Positions 7,250-13,740 of a DNA stretch of 64,000 nucleotides are shown piece by piece. The DNA comes from UBA6022 sp038319685 (GTDB taxonomy: Bacteria; Patescibacteriota; Saccharimonadia; Saccharimonadales; Saccharimonadaceae). The DNA lies in the NCBI GenBank assembly GCA_038319685.1, contig JBBQDN010000002.1, forward strand, positions 124,001-188,000, given 5' to 3'. Each line of letters begins with the position of its first letter. Position 1 is the stretch's first letter. The position numbers and the translations under genes were made by a program. The notes under the pieces are model-generated. The model did no database searches, was not told where the DNA came from, and was given only the letters and a program-made list of their open reading frames with translations.

Positions 7250-8623
7250 ATGGCAAAAAAACACACATTTGATTATGACCTCATCGTTATCGGTAGTGGT
7301 GCCGGCGGAAGTGCGGCAGCAACTATTGCGGCTCGGGCGGGTAAAAAAGTAGCAATTATTGAATCCGATACATTTGGAGGTGACTCACCCAACTGGAGTG
7401 ACGTCCCGACCAAAGCACTACTTCATGTTGCCCATCTTTACGACGAAGCTCGTCACGGTTCACGTTTTGGACTTCGTTCAAGTACACTCGGGTACAACTA
7501 TCCTTCACTGCGTACCTGGAAGGAATTAGCCGTCAAACGTACTGGCGCTGGTGGGAACCGTCGTTACTATGAAAACGAAAATATCGATACATTCAATGGC
7601 ACGGCTCATTTTTTGACCCCCAACGAAATTAGCGTCAATCGTCGTCACCTATCAGCTGAACATTTTATAGTCGCTACGGGATCACATTGGGTCGCCCCGA
7701 ATATTCAGGGGCTTGATACCATCCCGTACCTCACGCCACGCACAATCCTCGAAGCCATGCGTCCACCAAAAAGTTTATTCATTATCGGTGCCGGTACAAT
7801 AGGTGTCGAGATCGCACAGCTCATGGCTATCTTTGGTACAAAAGTCTACTTGGCAGAAGTTGCCTCGCGCATCTTGCCGCAAGAAGACCAAGAGGTCGGC
7901 ACACTACTTGAACGACTGTTAAAGGAACAAAAGGGCGTGACGTCACTAACCCAAACCCGGGTACTCAGTGTTCAAAAAGAACATATCCACAAACGAGTGA
8001 CGTATACGCGCGGTGGTGTTGAAAAATCAGTCCTTGTCGAAGAAATTCTGATTGCAACAGGCCGCGTCCCGACTGTTGATATCGGACTTGAAAACGCATC
8101 GGTTACCTATACGCCAAAAGGCATAGAAGTGAACGAACACCTCCAGACAAGTGCTCGCCATATTTTTGCAGCTGGCGACGTTCTTGGCCACAACTCTCAT
8201 ACGCACACGGCACTCCTAGAAAGTCGCGTCGTTGCAAATAATATCCTCCATAAAACAAAGGCCGTCCCTGATTACACCGCGACGCCACATTTGACGTTTA
8301 CCTACCCAGGTGTCGCGTCTGTTGGTTTGTCCGAAGATGACTGTCTCAAACGCGATTTGCCTATTAATAAAGCTGTTGCGCCGCTTAATATCATCGCCAG
8401 AAGCAACACCAGTGATTTTCGTGACGGATTTGCCAAGATTATCACCGACAAAAGGGGCATCGTACTGGGTGCAACAATTGTCGCCCCACACGCCGCCGAA
8501 ATGATTCATGAACTTGCACTAGCCGTCAAATACCAACTAACTGCCGAGCAAATTGCCGATACACCCCACGCGTTCCTTAGTTGGAGTGAAGCGGTGCGTG
8601 TTGCAGCTGCCAAATTAGCGTAA
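7250..8623 (+). CDS. Class I pyridine nucleotide-disulfide oxidoreductase family flavoprotein lacking redox cysteines
   Basis: 457 residues, the normal length for the dihydrolipoamide dehydrogenase/mercuric reductase family. Domains: FAD-binding GSGAGG at 15-20, NAD(P)-binding GAGTIGVEIAQ near residue 180, second FAD motif with ARHIFAAGDV near 305, and the C-terminal dimerisation domain. The active-site segment aligns with GGTCxNxGCxPSK at 43-55, but both cysteines are replaced (S46 and D51). The C-terminal His-Glu dyad region is also altered (HAFLSWSE). It cannot do the classical disulfide reaction; an NAD(P)H oxidase, quinone reductase or sensory role is more likely. AAGGAG precedes the ATG. 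Confidence 0.88.
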   Translation: MAKKHTFDYDLIVIGSGAGGSAAATIAARAGKKVAIIESDTFGGDSPNWSDVPTKALLHVAHLYDEARHGSRFGLRSSTLGYNYPSLRTWKELAVKRTGAGGNRRYYENENIDTFNGTAHFLTPNEISVNRRHLSAEHFIVATGSHWVAPNIQGLDTIPYLTPRTILEAMRPPKSLFIIGAGTIGVEIAQLMAIFGTKVYLAEVASRILPQEDQEVGTLLERLLKEQKGVTSLTQTRVLSVQKEHIHKRVTYTRGGVEKSVLVEEILIATGRVPTVDIGLENASVTYTPKGIEVNEHLQTSARHIFAAGDVLGHNSHTHTALLESRVVANNILHKTKAVPDYTATPHLTFTYPGVASVGLSEDDCLKRDLPINKAVAPLNIIARSNTSDFRDGFAKIITDKRGIVLGATIVAPHAAEMIHELALAVKYQLTAEQIADTPHAFLSWSEAVRVAAAKLA

Positions 8624-8642
8624 TACGAAAGTGTTCGTATTA
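8621..8642. terminator. Hairpin between convergent genes
   Basis: TAATACGAA and TTCGTATTA pair perfectly around AGTG, beginning in the stop codon of the flavoprotein gene. A GTCTGTTTTT follows on the plus strand, so it may end that transcript. Confidence 0.5.
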
Positions 8643-9149
8643 GTCTGTTTTTGACTTAAATGCCTCAAACCCAACATATTTTGTCGGCGTCGTCGTGTAT
8701 TCAACCAGTGGAAGTTCAAATACTTCCTTGGTTCCTGCTTTGACAAGCTTTTTCTCGCTATAGACACTCCCCGTGTATGCGCCAAGGTCGACAGTTGTAT
8801 TCGTGGCTGTTAGCTGTGTCGTAGGGTCATTGGCCCGCAGGGTAGCTTTGATCTGCAGGAAGCGGTCTTCTGTACTGGTGTTGTTGTAGGTGATGTGGTA
8901 AACAAGTTTATTTGCATCTTTAAATGGGTGGCCATAGCCGACGCCCCCGATCAGACCATCGCTGCCCGTGATCTCGACTGTTTTATACTGTGCTGCCTGA
9001 CGGTTCATGTCAGAACGCAGTCCAAGAGTCGCTCCGACACCAAGGGCAAATGACAGGACCGCGCCAAGCACAATAATCAACGTCCCTAATCGGAAACGAT
9101 ACTCACTATAGGTTTTTTTCTTGGATGTTTTGATTGTCTTTTTTACCAT
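8640..9149 (-). CDS. Membrane-anchored beta-domain protein
   Basis: 169 residues: a Lys/Thr-rich cytosolic start, one transmembrane helix (about 22-46), then a beta-rich outer domain of about 115 residues with a pattern like that of DUF4352/telokin-like proteins (KLVYHITYNNTSTEDRF, later ELPLVEYTTT). AAGGAAT precedes the ATG. Its function is unknown. Similar single-pass beta-domain proteins occur at 59900-60520 and 63033-63563. Confidence 0.6.
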   Translation of the reverse strand: MVKKTIKTSKKKTYSEYRFRLGTLIIVLGAVLSFALGVGATLGLRSDMNRQAAQYKTVEITGSDGLIGGVGYGHPFKDANKLVYHITYNNTSTEDRFLQIKATLRANDPTTQLTATNTTVDLGAYTGSVYSEKKLVKAGTKEVFELPLVEYTTTPTKYVGFEAFKSKTD

Positions 9150-9232
9150 ACAAATTCCTTTTTTAATCTAAGCATAAGTATAGCACCTCACAATCCAGGT
9201 ATGAAGTGGGTAGAAATATCGCTCCACTTTGT

Positions 9233-9330
9233 TCCGCTCCTCCGCTCGTTCGTGAAAAAATGTAAACACTTTTTCACTTCGCTTGCTGCACGAGCCTACG
9301 ACTATTTTTGCTCCGCAAAAAAGTCCTAGA
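9233..9330. repeat. tRNA-associated repeat, copy 2
   Basis: Matches the copy at 5616-5722: the same GAAAAAATGTAAACAC hairpin and GACTATTTTTGC/GCAAAAAAGTC hairpin in the same order and spacing. The bases just after it (9327-9342) resemble an inverted, diverged piece of the neighbouring initiator tRNA T-arm. It lies downstream of a minus-strand tRNA gene like copy 1. Confidence 0.6.
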
Positions 9331-9352
9331 ACCAAATCAGCCCAGAACCATG

Positions 9353-9384
9353 AAAAAACACCCATCTTTCGATGAGTGTATTTT
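9353..9384 (-). terminator. Terminator of initiator tRNA
   Basis: On the minus strand ACACTCATC pairs with GATGGGTGT around a GAAA tetraloop and is followed by a T-run, three bases past the tRNA CCA end. Confidence 0.85.
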
Positions 9385-9386
9385 CT

Positions 9387-9464
9387 TGGTTGCGGGGGTA
9401 GGATTTGAACCTACGACCTGATGGTTATGAGCCATCCGAGCTGACCAGACTGCTCCACCCCGCG
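9387..9464 (-). tRNA. Initiator tRNA-fMet (CAU)
   Basis: 78 bases with encoded CCA. Acceptor CGCGGGG/CCCCGCA leaves the C1:A72 mismatch that marks bacterial initiators. The anticodon loop is CTCATAA, the T-arm GTAGG/CCTAC. The anticodon stem is GATGG/CCATC, so one of the three consecutive G:C pairs normally seen in initiators (29:41) is U:A here. Confidence 0.92.
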
Positions 9465-9510
9465 GCACTTGTATCATTCTAACAGAGTAGAGACCATTTT
9501 ACAAGCTGGC

Positions 9511-9951
9511 CTAGTCGCGTATATTCCCACCAAAGATGAAATTCATCCACTGCTGAAACTTACTTGGCTGGACACTTGATTGAACGATTGTCACATTTGA
9601 CAGCTGGGCATCGGCCTTTTTCGCAGCATCACTATTGGGTGGTAGGATGAGGACATTTTCACCAGGCGTCGCAAGCCCGAGTCGTTCACGAACGGCTAAT
9701 TCTTTGTATTCGGTGCTCTGATAATATTTTTTTTCAAACGTGCTTGTCTGGACATCCAGATCAGCAAGCTTCAGTTGCCGACTTTTCGCATCAACTTCTT
9801 TTTGCAAATCATAATTACGCTGCATCACCCCTATAGAACCCCATGCCCAGCTAGCACCAATCAGTAACGCAGCACTAATAACGACGTTATTTATCGTAAA
9901 ATAACGGTACCGTAGATGATAATAAAGTTTACGAATGTTTATTTTTTGCAT
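9511..9951 (-). CDS. FtsB/DivIC-type septum formation initiator
   Basis: 146 residues from the ATG at 9949-9951; upstream in-frame starts would lie inside the tRNA promoter and are not used. One transmembrane helix (about residues 25-45) follows a basic N-terminus. A coiled coil (about 48-85) leads to the family signature, ERLGLATPGENVLILP. The C-terminus is a short variable tail. FtsB/DivIC proteins sit at the division septum and link the FtsQ/FtsL complex to septal wall synthesis. It is divergent from tRNA-Ile2. Confidence 0.85.
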   Translation of the reverse strand: MQKINIRKLYYHLRYRYFTINNVVISAALLIGASWAWGSIGVMQRNYDLQKEVDAKSRQLKLADLDVQTSTFEKKYYQSTEYKELAVRERLGLATPGENVLILPPNSDAAKKADAQLSNVTIVQSSVQPSKFQQWMNFIFGGNIRD

Positions 9952-9993
9952 AATATAGCGGTTTCTATTATAGCTCAACAGATAACAATACGC

Positions 9994-9999
9994 TATAAT
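9994..9999 (+). promoter_or_regulatory. -10 box of tRNA-Ile2
   Basis: TATAAT nine bases before the tRNA 5' end. No clear -35 box is seen. Confidence 0.6.
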
Positions 10000-10008
10000 A
10001 ACCGAAGC

Positions 10009-10084
10009 GGGGGCGTAGCTCATCGGTCAGAGCAGGCGGCTCATAACCACTTGGTAGGTGGTTCAACTCCACCCGCCCCCACCA
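10009..10084 (+). tRNA. tRNA-Ile2 (CAU, lysidine type)
   Basis: 76 bases with encoded CCA: acceptor GGGGGCG/CGCCCCC, D-arm GCTC/GAGC, anticodon loop CTCATAA, T-arm GGTGG/CCACC. The D-to-variable region (GAGCAGGCG...CTTGGT) closely resembles E. coli ileX, and the acceptor lacks the initiator mismatch, so it reads as the minor tRNA-Ile whose C34 is converted to lysidine by TilS. The Ile2 versus Met assignment is inference. The 29:41 pair is a C:A mismatch. The recombinase gene reads antisense into its 3' end, and CCACCAGAC at 10079-10087 spans the tRNA end. Confidence 0.85.
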
Positions 10085-11631
10085 GACTGGAAATCAGTGG
10101 CTTTTATCAAAGAAAGATATGGTTCTTTCCAGAGGTAAGTAGCCACTTTTTTATCATCAATCCATAGTTTCAAAAACAATTCCCTAATAATCTTGTCCTT
10201 TTGAAACTTATCACCACGCAACAACTTTTTACCTGTCTTTTGAACCAAGTCACTGAACTCCTCTGGGCTAACTACAGGCAGCTCGGATTTATCAAGTAGA
10301 TTAGTAGCCTTGGTTATTTTATTCTGCAGGTCGTCGATAAGGCTGCCTAGCTCTGCGATACGCCTGTTAGCGTCCTCGATAGCGGCTTTATCATTTAGGC
10401 GGGCAAGTGACTGCACTAGCTCAAGCCTACTGGCTACGTGACCGCCTTTCACGGTTCTATAAGCCGACAGGTCGCCCCTGACCTTTGATTTTTGGGTATT
10501 GGAGTAGGTTTTAACTTCTTTTAGATAATTCTCATAGCCTGCATACGTTAGAGCACCTACCTTGCTATCTATTATTGATTGCAGCTCACTGAACAATACT
10601 TTACCCCTGACACTTTTTTGAGCCCTCTGACAGCCTTTAGTACCGCACCTATAGTAAAGGTAGTGCTTGCCCTGCCTGCCTTTGGATTTGCCAGCTATCA
10701 TCGGGGTCTCGCTTTCGCATACGCCACAAAATACCAAGTGCCTAAGCGGCAGGTAGACTGGCTGCTTTTTAGCTGCACCCCTCTTGAATGTGGTAGAAAA
10801 CTGCTGGGCTTTATAATAGGTTTCTCTATTAATCATTGCCTTAAAGCCAAGCCCAAGTTCTAAAAGGTCAACACTTTGGCTAGTCTGGTTCAGCACCCCG
10901 AAATAAAACGTGTCTTTAAAAACGTATTCTAAGACGTTTGGTTTCATAGGTTGGGTAGAATGGCCTTTTAGCTTTTTAACGTACCTAGCGTAGCCGTGGT
11001 CGTTCAGGTAGGTAGCAATAGTGTCTAGCGACTGCCCCTCCGCCCGCATTACCCACGCCTGTTGCATAAGGTCAAAGTGTTTACCGTCTGGCTGGTATAG
11101 GCCATTTTCCTCCCTAATGTAGCCGTGTTTAGGCGTACCACCAGACTTCCCCTCGCCCAAATTACCCTTGACACCCCTAGTAACTTTGGCTGACAAATCA
11201 TCTGAATAATGTTTCGCAAACACGAAAAGCATACCAAGCAACATTTTACCGTTAGCGTCATTCGAGAACTGGTGAGACACAAAACGTAAGTCTTTAATAA
11301 CATCAGTGTCCAGCATATGAATAATCTTGCCCGCCTCTACCATATTTCTAGCTAGGCGGTCAGGGTGGTATGAAATAATACCGTCAATTTTCTTGTCTTT
11401 TATATCTCTTAGCAGCTGCTTGAACTGAGGACGCTTATTGGGCAGTTTGGCTGACAATCTCTCTTCAATAGGTATGCCAATAGTTCGTAAACCTTGGCTT
11501 TTTACTAACTTTTCGCAATCACTAATTTGGTCATTAATAGACCTGACCTGCTTTCCCTCCTCGTCAGTAGACTTGCGTACATAAATTACATAACGCAAAT
11601 TAACGGTGTCGGGTGCAGACATTTGTTCCAT
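10063..11631 (-). CDS. Large serine recombinase (site-specific integrase)
   Basis: 522 residues. Resolvase catalytic domain at about 12-165 with the nucleophile Ser in YVRKST (residue 21) and the DRLARN arginines near 110. The recombinase DNA-binding domain spans about 170-290, then a zinc ribbon (CGVC near 310, then RCGTKGC near 335) and a coiled-coil region (about 390-445). It catalyses integration between attP and attB via a Ser-DNA link. TATAAT lies six bases before the ATG, so the message is probably leaderless. The last four codons and the stop are supplied by the tRNA-Ile2 T-arm, so this C-terminus exists only in the integrated state. The matching alternative 3' end lies at 13035-13175. 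Confidence 0.93.
   Translation of the reverse strand: MEQMSAPDTVNLRYVIYVRKSTDEEGKQVRSINDQISDCEKLVKSQGLRTIGIPIEERLSAKLPNKRPQFKQLLRDIKDKKIDGIISYHPDRLARNMVEAGKIIHMLDTDVIKDLRFVSHQFSNDANGKMLLGMLFVFAKHYSDDLSAKVTRGVKGNLGEGKSGGTPKHGYIREENGLYQPDGKHFDLMQQAWVMRAEGQSLDTIATYLNDHGYARYVKKLKGHSTQPMKPNVLEYVFKDTFYFGVLNQTSQSVDLLELGLGFKAMINRETYYKAQQFSTTFKRGAAKKQPVYLPLRHLVFCGVCESETPMIAGKSKGRQGKHYLYYRCGTKGCQRAQKSVRGKVLFSELQSIIDSKVGALTYAGYENYLKEVKTYSNTQKSKVRGDLSAYRTVKGGHVASRLELVQSLARLNDKAAIEDANRRIAELGSLIDDLQNKITKATNLLDKSELPVVSPEEFSDLVQKTGKKLLRGDKFQKDKIIRELFLKLWIDDKKVATYLWKEPYLSLIKATDFQSGGGGWS
10079..10087 (+). other. Left attachment core of the recombinase element (attL)
   Basis: CCACCAGAC across the tRNA-Ile2 3' end, repeated at 13174-13182. 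The tRNA is left of the core and the element right of it. The matching repeats define an element of about 3.1 kb. Confidence 0.7.
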
Positions 11632-11640
11632 ATATTTATT

Positions 11641-11758
11641 ATAGTTTCAAGCGACCAATAAACAAATAAACCTGCGTGATATAAATAATTTTTAACTTAA
11701 TACTTTTGAAACTATTATGCTATTGTCTGACCCCTGAGGGGTAGTATAATGACAGATT
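11641..11758. promoter_or_regulatory. Divergent promoter with operator-like repeats
   Basis: This lies between the recombinase (-) and methyltransferase (+). ATAGTTTCAA (11641-11650), next to the recombinase -10, is repeated inverted as TTGAAACTAT (11706-11715). A perfect palindrome ACCCCTGAGGGGT (11730-11742) lies between the methyltransferase -35 (TTGTCT, 11723-11728) and -10 (TATAAT, 11745-11750). These are likely binding sites for the element's own regulator, possibly the HTH protein at 12376-12810. Confidence 0.55.
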
Positions 11759-12364
11759 ATGACTACAGAACAAAACAACGAAACGACCCTTTCATCATAT
11801 GAGGGGCACGTACAAGAATATTTAGACGGCACACCCGCCGAAGTAAGCGGAGATGTTAAGCAGTGGCTCGATAAGGCTTTAGCCTTAGTACCACAAGATG
11901 GTCGTGCACTAGAGCTGGGTAGTGCCTTTGGGCGTGACGCTGAGTACATTGAAAGCCAAGGCTACAAAGTGGAGCGTACAGACGCTACCAAAGGTTTTGT
12001 AGACCTATTGCAAAGTCAGGGGCACGAAGCTAGGGTTTTAAACGCCATAAATGACGATTTTGGTGCTGGGTACTCATTAATCTTTGCAAACGCCGTTTTG
12101 TTACATTTTACCCCCGATGAAACGAGAGCTGTAATATCCAAAAGCTATAATAGCCTTACCGAAAATGGAGTTCTTGCTTTTAGCGTCAAAGAGGGTCAGG
12201 GGCAAGAGTGGTCACAGGCTAAACTTAATGCCCCAAGATACTTCTGTTACTGGCAGGCTGACGATTTAGAGGCTGTTGTACGAGAAGCTGGGTTCAGCCA
12301 AATAGACTTAACCAAGGGGCAGACCACAAACGCCGACTGGTTACAAATCGTGGCACAGAAATAA
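11759..12364 (+). CDS. Class I SAM-dependent methyltransferase
   Basis: 201 residues with a Rossmann-fold methyltransferase core. Motif I is ALELGSAFGRDAEYIE (about residues 50-65), the acidic end of strand 2 is ERTDAT, motif IV is YSLIFANAVLLHF, and the later region GVLAFSVKEGQGQEW is typical of small-molecule or tRNA methyltransferases. There is no DNA-methylase DPPY or NPPY motif, so it is probably not a restriction partner. It is cargo of the recombinase element, transcribed opposite to the recombinase from an operator-rich promoter. The substrate is unknown. Confidence 0.85.
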   Translation: MTTEQNNETTLSSYEGHVQEYLDGTPAEVSGDVKQWLDKALALVPQDGRALELGSAFGRDAEYIESQGYKVERTDATKGFVDLLQSQGHEARVLNAINDDFGAGYSLIFANAVLLHFTPDETRAVISKSYNSLTENGVLAFSVKEGQGQEWSQAKLNAPRYFCYWQADDLEAVVREAGFSQIDLTKGQTTNADWLQIVAQK

Positions 12365-12375
12365 ATAGTAAAGAA

Positions 12376-12810
12376 TTAGGCAGGTTCTGGTAAAGCAGCA
12401 ACTCCTGCTGCTGCAATTTTTACTAAATCCTCATTACTGAGGTTAGCCAAATCAGAGACACCATTACCTAGGTTGCGTAGCTCTATGGCAGCAAGGCTGC
12501 GTTCCGCTCGCTCCAGCATAGCCATAAGGCGGTCAGTACTAACAATGGATAAATTACGTGTTGCCAACTCACTGTACAATCGTTTTATAAGGTCGGTATA
12601 CAGCCTTGAGCGGGCTTGTACGCCCTCGTTAGCGTCTTGCAAAGTGGAGGTAATTTGTTCAGTCTGCAACGTATCAATTTCAGTGGCATAGCCTTTGCAA
12701 ACTTTCATCACCGTTGGCTTGCTAAGTTCTAATGTTGCAGCAATGCTGTCAAAGCTGTATCCCAAGCCACGCAAGCGAACAACTTCGCTTTGGGTGGTTA
12801 GGTCAGTCAT
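12376..12810 (-). CDS. Helix-turn-helix protein of the element
   Basis: 144 residues. The N-terminus (about 8-33) is a homeodomain-like helix-turn-helix: RLRGLGYSFDSIAATLELS then KPTVMKVCK. The rest is helical and Ala/Leu/Glu-rich (about 45-140), suggesting oligomerisation. It could be a repressor or an excision helper for the recombinase; phage small-terminase-like proteins have a similar layout. It overlaps the upstream small gene by eight bases, so the two are translationally coupled. Confidence 0.7.
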   Translation of the reverse strand: MTDLTTQSEVVRLRGLGYSFDSIAATLELSKPTVMKVCKGYATEIDTLQTEQITSTLQDANEGVQARSRLYTDLIKRLYSELATRNLSIVSTDRLMAMLERAERSLAAIELRNLGNGVSDLANLSNEDLVKIAAAGVAALPEPA

Positions 12811-13045
12811 TAGGCCTATATAGCTCTAGTTTCAAGCCATCCTTGGTTACAGTCCAGAGAGTGCCTTGTTCGGTAGTATCTATGCTTAAAATTACCTGTT
12901 CACCATTCTCACCAGTGATGGTAGCCTCGTTAGGTAGGGTAGCTGGGTCACTTTCGTGTATGCCCTGCAGCTCCTCCACGAGGTCAAAGAAACCTTTGCC
13001 AGCCTTATCAAATAAATCATCAGCTTTTTTAAACTTATAGTTCAT
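12803..13045 (-). CDS. Small hypothetical protein of the element
   Basis: 80 residues, acidic, with a helical N-terminal half (FKKADDLFDKAGKGFFDLVEEL) and a beta-like C-terminal half. No family is recognised. Its ATG lies inside the end of another frame (stop TAA at 13035-13037), the detached recombinase tail, which implies translational coupling to the recombinase in the circular form of the element. It overlaps the downstream HTH gene. Confidence 0.6.
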   Translation of the reverse strand: MNYKFKKADDLFDKAGKGFFDLVEELQGIHESDPATLPNEATITGENGEQVILSIDTTEQGTLWTVTKDGLKLELYRPND

Positions 13046-13181
13046 AATCGCTATTATACGCCCCTACCAGAGGTCTGGCCTCCCTTGGGCTACGTTTTAT
13101 GGTATTCCAGCCGTCAGCCATTTCCTGTAATATGTCCTCTAGCGGACGTGTTTCAAATAGCTCCCAGAGACCGCCACCAGA
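13035..13181 (-). pseudogene. Detached 3' end of the serine recombinase gene
   Basis: An open frame with no start of its own runs from the right attachment core to TAA at 13035-13037, encoding a tail that includes LWELFETRPLEDIL and NTIKRSPREARPL. It shares the codons TCT GGT GG (Ser-Gly-Gly) in the same frame with the recombinase end at 10084. If the ends rejoin in a circle, the recombinase reads straight into it and gains a 45-residue tail (563 residues in total) in place of the last four. It is not truly dead: integration separates it. Confidence 0.65.
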
Positions 13182-13182
13182 C
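13174..13182 (+). other. Right attachment core of the recombinase element (attR)
   Basis: CCACCAGAC, a direct repeat of the core at 10079-10087. To the right, AGAGTACTAATTTCAG is shared with the cassette junction at 13679, so the right flank is chromosomal or cassette-array sequence rather than element sequence. Confidence 0.7.
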
Positions 13183-13195
13183 AGAGTACTAATTT

Positions 13196-13222
13196 CAGTC
13201 AGAACTTTTCTGGCTGTTTTTT
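13196..13222 (+). terminator. Terminator displaced from tRNA-Ile2
   Basis: CAGTCAGAA pairs with TTCTGGCTG and is followed by TTTTTT. With the recombinase element removed it would lie about 16 bases after the tRNA CCA, so it is probably the original tRNA terminator. A near copy ends the next junction (13701-13727). Confidence 0.7.
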
Positions 13223-13236
13223 GTTATTATTAGAAC

Positions 13237-13656
13237 ATGTCTACCATCTTATATACCGCAGTAAAAGCTTTGATCAAAAATGATGAAGGAAAAGTACTTG
13301 TTCTGAAGCAGTCAGACCCGACCATAACTGGCGTCGACCAATATCATGCACCTGGTGGAATTATAGAATTTGGCGAAACGCTTGTTGAATGTGTTGCTCG
13401 CGAAGTCGAAGAAGAAGTCGGCGTACGACCAACTGTTGGAAAACTATTCGACGTTGGTGAATGGAGCGCCGTGCGTAACGACCTTAACATGCAATTCGTG
13501 GGATTATTCTATATATGCGAGCTTCCGTCTTACGACTTCGTCCTCGAAGAGAAAGAAGCATCGGAAGCTTATTGGGTTGGAATCGACACAATCGATTCAA
13601 TAGATATTATGGAGCCTTCTAAAACAGTAATTAGACAACTTCTTCAACAAGTTTAG
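13237..13656 (+). CDS. Nudix hydrolase (cassette 1)
   Basis: 139 residues. The Nudix box is at about 41-63 with GIIEFGETLVECVAREVEEE, keeping all the metal-binding residues (GxxxxxE then REVEEEVG). The N-terminus has the usual strand pattern (AVKALIKNDEGKVLVLKQ). It probably hydrolyses a damaged or surplus nucleotide, or a nucleotide sugar; the substrate is unknown. It is leaderless: TATTAT ends six bases before the ATG. Its stop codon overlaps the left arm of the next junction. It is a distant paralogue of the gene in cassette 2. Confidence 0.88.
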   Translation: MSTILYTAVKALIKNDEGKVLVLKQSDPTITGVDQYHAPGGIIEFGETLVECVAREVEEEVGVRPTVGKLFDVGEWSAVRNDLNMQFVGLFYICELPSYDFVLEEKEASEAYWVGIDTIDSIDIMEPSKTVIRQLLQQV

Positions 13657-13740
13657 TTCTGACTTCAGTCATGATGCCCCACCAGACAGAGTACTAATTT
13701 CAGTCAGAACTATTCTGGCTGTTTTTGTTATAGTTAACAT
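13655..13740 (+). repeat. Cassette junction b
   Basis: 86 bp. The left arm AGTTCTGACT (13655-13664) is inverted as AGTCAGAACT (13702-13711). The core CCACCAGAC is at 13679-13687, the terminator CAGTCAGAA/TTCTGGCTG plus TTTTT at 13701-13727, then TATAGT six bases before the ATG at 13741. From the core to the terminator it is almost identical to junction a. Confidence 0.8.

Larger units (their letters stand above)
13174..13236 (+). repeat. Cassette junction a
   Basis: Core CCACCAGAC, terminator hairpin, then TATTAT six bases before the next ATG. The core-to-ATG distance is 63 bp. It lacks the AGTTCTGACT left arm because the recombinase element lies there. Confidence 0.7.

Noticed and set aside
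9168..9365. 65-codon frame overlapping the second tRNA-associated repeat
   Set aside because: It lies inside the repeat and its two hairpins, includes the tRNA terminator, and has no ribosome binding site.
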